Below, piece after piece: positions 1-11,600 of a stretch of 64,000 bases of DNA (within the stretch, counting starts at the first letter, position 1; every line of letters begins with the position of its first letter). The position numbers were made by a program, and so were the translations under genes. The stretch lies in assembly GCA_029783825.1 (NCBI GenBank), contig JAREIK010003349.1:41933-105932 (forward strand). The letters are read 5' to 3'. This stretch comes from Sapria himalayana. Its lineage: Eukaryota > Streptophyta > Magnoliopsida > Malpighiales > Rafflesiaceae. The notes beneath the pieces were generated by a model, which saw only the letters and a list, made by a program, of their open reading frames with translations, was not told where the DNA came from and ran no database searches.

Positions 1-1819
1 GTTTAAATAAAACTTATAAACAATTAAATACCTAAATACATAAATCTCTAACTTTTAAACGCCAAAGTCTCTTATATCTAAACCTTTAAACTCGTAGACC
101 TTAAATTTATATTAAATAACTTATAGAAATATTTATTACAAATAAATTTGGGTGTCAAATATAATTTAAATAATATAGTTTTTCATCATAAAAAGATTTA
201 AAGCTTATAAATGATGCAAACTAAAAAAAATTTATTTAGTAATAAATTTTACTTTGATTTTGAATCATTTTATGTTTTTTAATTATTTTTTAATTTATAT
301 CTATCATATTAATAATAGTTTATTAATTTATTTTTTGATAATTTAATATATATTTATCAATAAAATTATTTATATTTAATTTATATTATATATAGTTATG
401 ATAATTATTATTACTAAATATTGTATTCACATTTTTAAAAAATTTAAAATTATATTTTCAAATGTATAATATTTGAAAATTTGAAAAAAATAAAAAATCA
501 TTTTTTGTTATTTCATTATTTTAATGAAAGGTATAAACCATTAAATACCTAAATACTTAATCAATAACTTCTAAATCTTGAAAACCCTAATAGATAGATT
601 TTTAAACAGGTATATCCTAAATATTAAATAATAAATCTCATTTTTTATTTTTTTTCATTTTAATTTTTATTAGTTTATTTTTATATAAATATTAAATACA
701 AATAAATTATACATTATAAAATAAAATTTATATAAATTATTTTCAACAAAAAAATATAGATAAACTTATTAAAAGAAGAAAAAAATTAAAACAAAAAAAT
801 TATTATATAGTAATTATTTTTACTTTGTTTCTGAATCATTTTAGGTTTTCTAATTATATATTAATTGATATCTAAATTATTAATAAAGATTATTAATATA
901 TTTTTTGATCAGTTTTAGAATATTATCAATAAAAATATTTAATTATTTATATGATATAGAAATTTAATAATTATTATAACTAAATATTGTATTCCTTTTG
1001 AAAAAAAATTTAAAATTATTATATTTTCAATGATTTTAACCTTTGAACATGTGAAAAAACAAAAAAAAATATTTTTTTTATTATTTAATTGTTTAAATAA
1101 AACCTATAAATCACTAAATGCCTAAACACTTAAATCACTAAACTACAAAATCACGATACCCCTATATGATAATTGTTTAAATGGGTATCCCCTAAATAAT
1201 AATTAATAAATCTCATTTTTATTTGTTTTTCATTTTATTTTAAAAAATTCATTTTGATTGTTTAGTTATATATATATATATTAATTATATTATAAATTAT
1301 GAGTTAAAAATTATTTATCAATTTATTTTTATATATATATTTAATTACAAATAAATTATTAGTGGAACGGATCTAATTTTAAATTAAACCGGTATCCTTA
1401 AATAATAGATATAAATAATAAATTTCATTTTTTTTATCATAATTTTAAATATTCATTTTAATTTTTTATTTGTTTATTTATATATAAATATTAATTACAA
1501 AATAAATTATGAGTTAAACAAATATAATTTATATAAATTATTTTTCATTAAAAAATATAGATAACTTATTAAAAGAAAAAAATTCAAAAAAAATTATTAT
1601 AGTAATATATTTTTCTTTGCTTCTGAAACATTTTAAGTTTTGTAATTATATTTTAATTAATATCTATCTTATTATTACTGGATTATTACTTTATTTTTGA
1701 TTATTATTAGAATATTTATCAATAAAATTGTTTATATTGAATTTATATAATATAAAAATATAATGATTAGTATAACTAAATATTGAATTCACATTTTAAA
1801 AAAAAAAATTTAAATTATT

Positions 1820-1851
1820 ATATTTTCAAAGGTTATAACCTTTGAAAATAT
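1820..1851. repeat. 32-bp perfect palindrome in satellite monomer
   Basis: The left half ATATTTTCAAAGGTTA is followed directly by its reverse complement TAACCTTTGAAAATAT, so all 32 bp are self-complementary with no loop. It sits at the same phase in most monomers of the array, often with one or two mismatches. Perfect instances lie at 22080-22111, 61796-61827, 35019-35048 (30 bp) and 19770-19797 (28 bp). Confidence 0.9.
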
Positions 1852-1909
1852 CAAAAAATAATAAAATAAATTTTTGTTATTTTATTTTTTAAATAAAACC
1901 TATAAACCA

Positions 1910-1917
1910 CTCAATGT
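1910..1917. repeat. hAT-type 8-bp target-site duplication, left copy
   Basis: CTCAATGT directly precedes the element that starts TAGG. The right copy at 4053-4060 is CTAAATGC, which matches at 6 of 8 positions. CTAAATGC is the normal satellite sequence at this phase, so the left copy has mutated. An 8-bp duplication is typical of hAT elements. Confidence 0.55.
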
Positions 1918-2081
1918 TAGGTGTGCTCATCGGACGAAACGAGATGGGGAATACAAATCTCCAGTCCCTTCTCACAATTCTGAGATTTTTTTTGAAGATC
2001 CAGACCCGTCCATAGGTTGAAAATATCGAGACGGGACGGGACAAAGATTGGGGATTTTGGGTAGGATAAAATGGTTCCTGG

Positions 2082-2438
2082 ATGGAAGGGAGTTCAGACA
2101 TTTTTTTTAATTTATATTTCTTCAAACCGGCCAAGTTAGTTCATGTAAAAACCTTTTGTTGTTCCATTTATTATTCCTTATTTATGTATCTTTCAAACTC
2201 AAATTGGGCCAATTTTGTTTTGTCAAATCGGCTGAATATCATAAATGAGTTCTATTACCTTGTCAAATGCTTTGATGTGCAGAAAAGGATAGAAATGTTA
2301 AATAGAACGGGACAGAGTTGTGTGCTTAATTTGGTTCTTTTTTTTCACAACTTGGTTTTGTTCAGCCGAGTGAAAGATAACCATAATAGCAATACCACAT
2401 TTTTTAAATATATACTTAAAATATTAAGGAATAACTAA
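2082..2438 (+). other. Open frame inside hAT-like element, probably not a gene
   Basis: A 118-codon open frame without a recognisable domain lies in the left third of the hAT-like element. It is rich in Phe, Leu and Asn, as expected from AT-rich DNA. No hAT dimerisation motif, BED zinc finger or other known signature is visible. I list it because it is the longest open frame in the element and lies outside the satellite, but its length alone does not support a protein. Confidence 0.12.
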
Positions 2439-3241
2439 AGATGACCATAAACATTGGTAGCAGCAATTATTACTTAAGTAATTGCTAAAATTAGGTAGCA
2501 TAATATAACAAAAAATATATAACTAATAACAACCATGATAATAATCATTTCAAAAGTCCATTTCGGAACAGAAATGAAAATCCAAACCCAATGAATTATC
2601 TCTTCTACAACTCTTCCCTTTTCTTCCTCCACTATAGAAGGACAAACAATTATGAAAATGTGTTAATCATATAGACATAAATTTCTAATATGAAAGAGTA
2701 ATAAAAAAACAAAATATTACCTTTAAAATTTAATACACCAATTCCAAATTTAGTTGGCCAACTATAGTTGGAAAAATATTTGGATCTTGAGACCCCTCTG
2801 AAAATTGTAATTGAACCATATTTTTATTAAATTGAATGAATAAAATAAGTAAAAGTTAAATTAAAATTTACAAGATTTGCTAAAATCATCATTTTTCTTG
2901 AACACAGTAGAAGAGAAATCATCTTCTTTTGATTAATCTTCATTTAAATATTTATAATCATTCATCATCTCATTTAAAAAATTTATAAATAACCCAGTGC
3001 TACAAAAAGCATAATATTTGTTGACTGAAGAGAATCCCAATATTTGTTGAATTTATTCCTCACTTTCATACCCATTTCAGACACCATTTTATGTCTACTA
3101 TTCTCACAAAGCTCAATTTTTTTTCAAAATTTGAATAATCTCAAGAAAATAAACACTAGAGGTAGAATATCATGAGCCAGAAAATTTACAAGTTACCTCA
3201 TAAAAAGTTTTCAAGAAACAAGCCAAAATTTTGGCGTTTGT

Positions 3242-3403
3242 TCAGTCTCTCTCAGTTGGAATAGAAGAACCTGCCGTATCAATAGGAGGGTTCATGAAAG
3301 GATGATGATTGGATTTACCAGTACTTTGATCATTTGAGATGTGATCTTCTTCATTTTATTGTATTTTTGATTTACCGCTAGATTGTACCATCTGCATTGC
3401 CAT
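3242..3403 (-). pseudogene. Possible coding remnant in hAT-like element
   Basis: Read on the minus strand from the ATG at 3401-3403, a 54-codon frame runs to a TGA at 3242-3244 with one internal TAA at codon 16. The composition (polar, Ser/Asn/Pro/Thr rich, for example PPIDTAGSSIPTE) is unlike the AT-only satellite frames and resembles the disordered N-terminus of a plant transposase. No catalytic motif is present, so the assignment is only suggestive. Confidence 0.2.
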
Positions 3404-3774
3404 TAATTAATTTGATATGTTAAGCATAAATACATATAAATATTTCTAACAAGCAAGCTCTACAAAACTGACTGTAACACATTCAGCCCACTCATTCGGC
3501 CCAACCACAACACCACAACCGATACTCAACAAAAGTGACTAAGACACATAATAATAATAATTAATCACTCAATTCTCATCAGAAAAACAAACCAAAAGGC
3601 TGGTGGCATCTGGGACACGGTAGAGGCAACCAGAAGTGTGACGGAAAAGGGCTGGACCTAACTGAAAATGCTGGAACGGCGTGAGGTGGCCTTGAATGCA
3701 TCAGAACAGCAATAGGTGCGTCAGAATTGGATGGGCTGTAGCGAAATTGGTGGCATCTTCATGTTATAATAAAT

Positions 3775-3777
3775 CAA

Positions 3778-3856
<79 letters not shown>
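3775..3856. repeat. Compound (AAAT)n(AT)n microsatellite
   Basis: About nine AAAT units are followed by about 21 AT units near the right end of the hAT-like element. It is a simple-sequence expansion and gives rise to an Ile-Tyr repeat frame on the minus strand that is not a gene. Confidence 0.95.
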
Positions 3857-3858
<2 letters not shown>

Positions 3859-4052
3859 CTGGTTCTAGTATCAGTTTTTTAGGATGGGATTGTTCTCGGG
3901 ATAGATATTGCTTAAGATCCAAAAGTGTCCCAAAAGAAAAAATATGTGACAGAACGGGACGGGAAAAGTAAACGAATTTTTTGCAATCCTGATTCTTTCG
4001 GGACAAGACTTCGGGTCGGGTAGCGAATCTCCGAGTCTCGTCAGTAGCCCTA

Positions 4053-7000
4053 CTAAATGCATATAAAGTTAAATCAGTAAACTCCTAAACCTCGTAATGT
4101 CTAAATACATAAACCATTAAACCGCTAAATACTACTTAATAATTAATAAATCTAATTTTTATTGCTATTTATTATACTTTTAAATATTCATTTTAATATT
4201 TATTAGTTTATTTTTATAGAAATATTTATTACAGATTAAATTATGGGAGCGACATATATATTTTAATTAATTTATTTTTAATCAAAAAAAATATATGCTT
4301 ATAAAATAAGTAAAAATTTAAAAATTAAAAATTATTATCCATTAATATTTTACTTTAATTCTGAATCAATTTGGGCTTTGTAAATAATTTTTTTTAATAT
4401 CAATATTTTTATTAATAGTTTTTTAATTTAAATTTGATCATTATTATATTATCTATCAAAAAATTGTTTATATTGAATTTATATGATATATAATTATTAA
4501 TATTATTATAACTAAATATTGTATTCACATTTGAAAAAATTTTAAATATTATTATATTTTCAAAGGTTATAACCTATGAAAATGAGAAAAAATTACACAT
4601 TTTTTTGTTGTATTATTGTTAAAATAAAACCTATAAACCACTAAATGCCTAAAAACATAAATTGCTAAACTCCTAAACGACAAAACCATTAAATACTTAA
4701 ACTATTAAATAGGTGTACATTAATAAAAAATCATAAATCTCAATTTAATTTTTATTAAGTATACTTTTAAATTTTTATTTTAATTATTTATCAGTTTAAT
4801 TTTATAGAAATATTAATTACAAAATAAATTATTAGTGAGACATATCTAATTTAAATAATTTATTTTTCATCAAAAAAAAATATAAATTCTTATAAAAAGA
4901 GGCAAAATTTTAAAAACAAAAATTTATTATTTAGTAATATATTTTATTTTTATTTTGAATCAATTTATATTTTGCAATTCTATTTTAATTTATATCATTC
5001 TTATTAATAATAGTATATTAATTTTTTATTGATCATTATTATAATATCTATTAAAAAAATTATTTATATTGAGTTTACATGATATATAATTATTAAGATT
5101 ATTATTACTGAATATTATATTCACATTTATAAAAAATTAAAAATTTTTATAATTTCAAAGGTTATAACAAACAAGAATTAAAAAAAATCAAAAAATTAAA
5201 TTTTTTAGTTTTTCATTCTTTAAATAAAAACTATAAATCACTAAAGGCCTAAACACATAAATCACTAAACCCCAAAACACCTAAATACTTAAACAATTAA
5301 ACTAGTATATCGTGAATAATAAATAATAAATCTTTATTTTATTTGTATTCATTATAATTTTAAATATTCATTTTAATTATTTATTAGTTTATTTTTATAG
5401 AATTATAAATTAAAAATAAATTATGAGGAAGATAAATATAATTTAAATAATTTACTTTTAATAATAAAAAATATAAACATATAAAATGAAGCAAAACATC
5501 AAAGAAAGTATTATTTTGTAATATATTTTACTTTGATTTTGAATAAATTTAGGTTTTGAAAATATATTTAAAATAATATCTATCTTATTAATAATAGTTT
5601 ATTAATTTATTTTTTATTCATTAATATAATATATTTCAATATAATTGTTTATATTGAATTTACATGATATATAATTTTTAAAATTATCTTAACTAAATAT
5701 AGTTTTCACATATAAAAAAAATTAAAAATTGTTATATTTTCAAAGTTTATAACCTTCAAAAATTAGAAAAAATAACAAAAATAAATATTTTGTTATATCA
5801 TTGTTTAAATAAAACTTATAAACCATTAAATGTTTAAATACATAAATATCTAAACTCCTAAACCACAAAGCCTCTAAATACTTAAACATTAAACTCGTAA
5901 ACCTTAAATATAATTTAAATAATATATTTTTCATCAAAAAAACATATAAGCTTATAAAATGATGCAAAAACTAAAAAAAATTATTATTTAGTAATAAATT
6001 TTACTTTGATTTTGAATAATTTTAGGTTTTTTAATTATATTTTAATTTATATCTCTCATATTAATTATAGTTTAATAATTTATTTTTTGATAATTGATAT
6101 AATTTATATCAATAAAATTGTTTATATTTAGTTTATATTATATATAGTTATAATATTTAGTATTACTAAATATCATATTTACATTTTTAAAAAATTTAAA
6201 AATTATTATATTTTCAAATGTTATAACCTTTGAAAATTTGAAAAATTATCAGAAAATAATTTTTTGTTATTTCATTGTTTGAATAAAACCTATAAACCAT
6301 TAAATGCATAAATAGTTAAATCAATAATTTCTAAGTCTCGAAAACCCTAAATAGATAAGTTTTTTAAACATGTATATCCTAAATAATAAATAATAAATCT
6401 CATTTTTATCTTTTTCATTATCATTTTAAATATTCATTTTAATTATTTATTTGTTTATTTTTATATAAATATTAATTACAAAATAAATTATAAGTTATAC
6501 AAATATAATTTGTATAAATTATTTTTCAACAAAAAAATATAGATAAACTTAATAAAAGAAGAAAAAAATTAAAAACAAAAAATTATTATCTAGTAATATA
6601 TTTTACTTTGTTTATGAATCAATTTAGGTTTTGTAATTATATTTTAATTGATATCTAACTTATTAATAATAGATTATTAATTTATTTTTTGATCATTATT
6701 AGAATATATATCAATAAAAATATTTATATTTAAATTATATGATATATAAATTTAATAATTATTATAACTAAATATTGTATTCACTTTTGAAAAAAATTTT
6801 AAAATTATTATATTTTGAAAATTATAACCTTTGAAAATGTGAAAAAACAAAAAAATATATATTTTTTATTATTTCATTGTTTAATTAAAACCTATAAATC
6901 ACTAAATGCCTAAATACTAAAATCACTAAACTACAAAATCCTGATACCCCTATATAGATAATTGTTTAAACGGGTATACCCTAAATAATAATTAATAAAT

Positions 7001-8046
7001 CTCAATTTTTTTGTTTTCATTATAATTTAAAAAATTAATTTTGATTGTTAAATTTTTTATTTATATATAAATATTAATTATAAAATAAATTGAGTTAAAC
7101 ATAAAATTTATAAAAATAATTTTTCATCAAAAAATAGATAAGCTTATAAAAAGAATAAAAATTTAAAAACAAGTAATTATTATTAAGTTATATATTTTGC
7201 TTTGCTTTTGAATCATTTTAGGTTTTGATATTATATTATAAGTAATATCATTCTTATTCATAATAGGTTTTAATTTATTTTTTGATAATTATTAGAATAT
7301 CTATGAATAAAATTGTTTATTTTGAATTTATATGATATATAATTATTATGATTATTATAAATAAATATTGTATTCACTTTTGAAAAAAATTTAAAAATTA
7401 TTAAATTTTCAAAGGTTATAATCTTAAAAATGAGAAAGAATACAAAAAAATATATTTTTTGTTATTTCTTTTTTAAATAAAACCTATAGACCACTAAATG
7501 CTTACTTACTTAAATCTATGCCACATTAAACCTGAAAACCCTAAATACATAAACCTTATAACAACTATATACTACTTAATAAATAATAAAACTCATTTTT
7601 ATTTCTATTTATTATTATTTTAAATATTCATTTTAATTATTTATATTTTGATTTTTTAGAAAAATTAATTACAAAATAAATTTCGAGTGAGACAGATATT
7701 ATTTATATAATTTATTTTTAATCATAAAAAAATATAAGCTTATAAAAAGAAGGAAAAATTTAAAAATTAAATATTATTATTTAGTAATATATTTTTATTT
7801 GATTTTGAATCATTTTGTGTTATGTAAATATATATTTAATTCATATTTATATTATTAATAATAGTTTATTAATTTAATTTTTGATCATTATTATAATATC
7901 TATCATTAAAATTATTTATATTGAATTTATATGATTTATAAATATTACCTATATATCACTAAATGCCTGAAAACATAAATTGCTAAACTCTTAAACGACA
8001 AAACCCCTAAATAATCTATCCATTAAACTGGTATACCATATATAAT
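4053..8046 (+). repeat. Satellite array, forward, segment 2
   Basis: Monomer starts lie near 4053, 4620, 5219, 5806, 6284, 6876, 7466 and 7950. Diagnostic variants occur in a fixed order: type A (GTAATGTCTAAATACATAAA at ~4098), type B (CTCCTAAACGACAAAACC at ~4670), type F (AAAGGCCTAAACACATAAAT at ~5240), short type C (~5806), type D (~6284), type E (TATATAGATAATTGTTTAAA at ~6951), type G (TGCTTACTTACTTAAAT at ~7499) and a second B. No gene is visible. The part from ~6965 has an inverted paralogue ending at ~56674. Confidence 0.9.
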
Positions 8047-8622
8047 TGTTGGGCAATTGTGCTTCCACGGTAGTGAGATTGAGATACAGAAACATAGAAA
8101 CAACAGAAAACAAGCAATATATATATCCCAATTCAGAAACCATCCATAATAGAATTAAAAAACAAGAAATAAACACAAAAAATAACATGGTTCGCTAGTC
8201 GCTTAGTACGACTAGCTAAATCCACAATAAAATGCTTTTGTGTTACAGATTAAAGCAACATAAATGTCTTAGAGTATGCAGCACACATAATAGTCGTGAT
8301 AAATTGCATAGAGAGAAGAGAGAGAAAGTTGGTGAATAGTTCCACGGGTCCAAAAATAGCCACCCGAAAATAAAATTACAACACATTTTATATTAAAATT
8401 TCTCTCATTTCATTTAACCGGAGCGGGTCGAAATCATGAGACGGGTCAGGCTCTGCTCCAATTTTGGCCCACTGTCCAGTCAGCGGGACCTCCATTATTG
8501 TGCTACTACAGCATCCCTGGCCCCTTAATTTTTCCTTTAATGCACTTACATGAAATTATTAAAAATGAATAAATATTTGGTTATACAAACAGATAATCAA
8601 AAAATAAATTACATATACAGCA
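8047..8622 (-). mobile_element. Solo LTR of the copia family (TSD ATAAT)
   Basis: This 576-bp sequence is colinear with the LTRs of the copia element at 46567-52457. It starts TGTTGGGCAATTGTGCTTCC on the plus strand and ends ACATATACAGCA, so its transcription orientation is minus. ATAAT flanks it on both sides (8042-8046 and 8623-8627), a perfect 5-bp target duplication. No internal region is attached, so it arose by LTR-LTR recombination. The same LTR with the same satellite flanks occurs inverted at 54886-55455, which shows that the locus was duplicated after insertion. Confidence 0.93.
8194..8216. repeat. LTR hairpin, 8-bp stem
   Basis: GCTAGTCG, a 7-nt loop (CTTAGTA) and CGACTAGC form a perfect 8-bp stem. 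The same hairpin is kept in all five LTR copies of this family in the window. Confidence 0.8.
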
Positions 8623-11600
8623 ATAATAAATCTTAAATCTCATTTTATATTTTGTATTCATTATAATTTTAAATATTCATTTTAAATATTTATTAGTTTA
8701 TTTTTATATAAATATTAATTACAAAATAAATAATTAGTCAGACAAATATAATATTAATAATTTACTTTTAATAAAAAAATATAATCTTATAAAAAAAGTA
8801 AAAATTTAAAAACAAAAAATTATTATTTAGTAATAAATTTTACATTGATTTTGAATCATTTTAGGTTTTATAATTATATTTTAATTTATATCTATCATAT
8901 TTATAATAGCTTATTTATTTATTTTATGATAATTGATATCATATCTATCAATAAAATTATTAATAATTAGTTTATATTATATATAATTATAATGATTATT
9001 ATTACTAAATATTTTATTCACATTTTAAAAAAATTTTAAAATAATTATATTTTGAAATGTTATAACCTTTGAAAATGTGAAAAAATAACAAAAATAATTT
9101 TTTTGTTATTTCATTGTTTAAATAAATCCTATAAACCACTAAATGCCTAGATACTTAAATCAATAACTCCTAAATTTAGAAAACCCTAAATAGATAATCA
9201 TTTTAAAATGGTATACCCTAAATAATAAATAATAAATCTAAATATTACTTTTTTCTATATAATTTAAAATATTCTTTTTAATTATTTATTCATTTATTTT
9301 TTTAAAATTATTAATTACATAATAAATTGAGTTAGACAAATATAATTATATAATTATTTTTCATCAAAAAAATTTAGATAAACTTTTTAAAAGAAAAAAA
9401 ATTCAAAACAAAAAATTAATATATAGTAATATATTTTGCTTTGCTTCTGAAACATTTTAGGTTTTGTAATTATATTTAAATTGATATCTATCTTATTAAT
9501 AATAGATTATTAATTTATTCTTTGATCATTATTAGAATATTTAGCAATAAAAATATTTATATTGAATTTATATGATATATAAATATAATGATTATTATAA
9601 CTAAATATTGTATTTTCAAAGGTTATAACATTTGAAAATATCAAAAAATAAAAAAAATAAATTTTTTGATATTTTTTTTAAATAACTCCTATAAACCACT
9701 ATATGCATGCACAATTAATTCAGTAAACTCCTAAACCTTGTAATTCCTAAATACATAAACCATTAAACCATTATATAGTACTTAATAATTAATAAATCTA
9801 ATTTTTAATTATATTTATAATAATTTTAAATATTCATTTTATTAATTATTAGTTTATTTTTATAGAAATATATATTACAAAATAAATTATGAGTGTGAAA
9901 AATATAATTTAAAAAATATAATGCTTATAAAAGAAGTAAAAATTTAAAAATTAAAAATTGTTATCTAAAAATATATTTTACTATAATTTTAAATTAATTT
10001 GGGTTTTGTAATTATTTTTTAATTAATATCTATCTTAATATCAATAATTTATAAATTTAATTTTGATCATTATTATAATATATATCAATAAAATTGTTTG
10101 TATTGAATTTATATGATATATAATTATTAATATTATTATACCTAAGTATTGTATTCACATTCAAAAAATTTAAATATTATTATATTTTCAAAGGTTATAA
10201 CCTATGAAAATGAAAAAAAAATTATAGAAATTTTTATTGATATTTTATTTTTTAAATAAAACGTCTAAACCACTAAAAGCCTAAAAACATAAATCTTTAA
10301 AATCCTAAATGAAAAAACTGCTAAATACTTAATCCATTAAACTGGAATACAGTAATAATAAATCATAAATCTCATTTTAAATTTTATTCAGTATAATTTT
10401 AAATTTTTATTTTAAATATTTATCAGTTTATTTTTATAGAAATATTAATTACAAAATAAATTATTAGTGAGAAATATCTAATTTAAATTAAACCGGTATC
10501 CCTAAATAATAAATAATAAATCTCATTTTTTTTCATTATAATTTTAAATATTTATTTTAATTATTTATTTGTTTATTTTTATAAATATATTAATTACATA
10601 ATAAATTATGAATTAGACAAATATAATTTATATAAATTGTTTTTCATTAAAAAAATATACATAAACTTTTTAAAAGAAAAAAAAATTCAAAACAAAAAAT
10701 TATTATATAGTAATATATTTTGCTTTGCTTCTGAATCATTTTAGGTTTTGTAATTATATTTTAATAGATATCTTTCTTATTAATAATAAATTATTAATTT
10801 ATTTTTAGATCATTATTAGAATATGTATCAATAAAATTGTTTACATTGAATTCACGTTAGAAAAATATTTAAAATTTATTGTATTTTTAAAGGATATAAC
10901 CTTTGAAATTTTCAAAAAATAACAAAAATAAATTTTTTGTTATTTTATTTTTAAATAAAACATATAAACCACTAAATGCTTATAAATGTAAATCAGTAAA
11001 CTCCTAAATACATAAACCATTAAACCGCTATATACTACTTAATAATTAATAAATCAAATTTTTATTTTATTTATTATAATTTTAAATATTGATTTTAATT
11101 ATTTATTACAAAATAAATTATGAGTGCGACAAATATAATTTAAATAATTTATTTTTAATCAAAAAAAAAAATAGATACCCTTATAAAAGAAGTAAAAATT
11201 TAAAAAATAAAAATTATTATACAATAATATATTATAGTTTAATCTTGAATCGATTTGGGTATTGTAAATTTTTTTAATTAATATCTATCTTATTATTAAT
11301 AGTTTATTAATTTAATTTTTGATCATTATTATATTCTCTATCAATAAAATTATTTTTATTAAATTTATATGATATATAATTATAAATATTAAAATAACTA
11401 AATATTGTATTCACATTTCAAAAAATTTTTAATATTAATATATTTTCAAAGGTTATAACCTATGAAAATTAAAAAAAAATTACAATTTTTCTTGTTATTT
11501 TATTGTTTAAAAAAACCTATAAAACACTAAATGTCTAAAAACATAAATTGCTAAACTCCTAAACGACAAAACCTCTAAATACTTAAACCATTAAACAGGT

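Larger units (their letters stand above)
1..1917 (+). repeat. AT-rich ~590-bp satellite array, forward orientation, segment 1
   Basis: Head-to-tail monomers recur with starts near 1, 528, 1093 and about 1885, each opening with a variant of AAATAAAACCTATAAACCAC. In order, a monomer contains a CTAAA-rich block of about 100 bp, a long AT-only tract, the marker TTTTGAATCATTTTAGG, a TGATCATTATTAGAATAT tract, and a palindrome centred on GGTTATAACC. The first monomer is the short type C, in which about 90-110 bp after the CTAAA block is missing. Short open frames here come only from AT-rich satellite sequence, and no gene is visible. Confidence 0.9.
1918..4052. mobile_element. Non-autonomous hAT-like DNA transposon (2.1 kb)
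   Basis: A 2135-bp block of non-satellite DNA interrupts a satellite monomer exactly within its CACTAAATGC segment. The ends form an imperfect inverted repeat: the left end begins TAGGTGTGCTCATCGG and the right end, read inwards on the other strand, begins TAGGGCTACTGACGAG. Both subterminal regions carry GACGGGACGGGA-type runs, as many plant hAT elements do. It is flanked by an imperfect 8-bp target duplication. No transposase reading frame survives; only a weak coding remnant is visible at 3242-3403 (minus). The interior also has an (AAAT)n(AT)n microsatellite. A different DNA transposon with 8-bp duplications cannot be excluded. Confidence 0.55.

Noticed and set aside
3764..4006. 80-codon frame ending in a long Ile-Tyr repeat
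   Set aside because: It is a translation of the (AT)n microsatellite joined to the hAT-like end.
8047..8622. Solo LTRs as independent insertions of the same family
   Set aside because: For 8047 and 54886 the same satellite site, same target duplication and matching extended flanks make one insertion plus duplication far more likely. The nested LTR at 48178 is independent (TSD AATAG).
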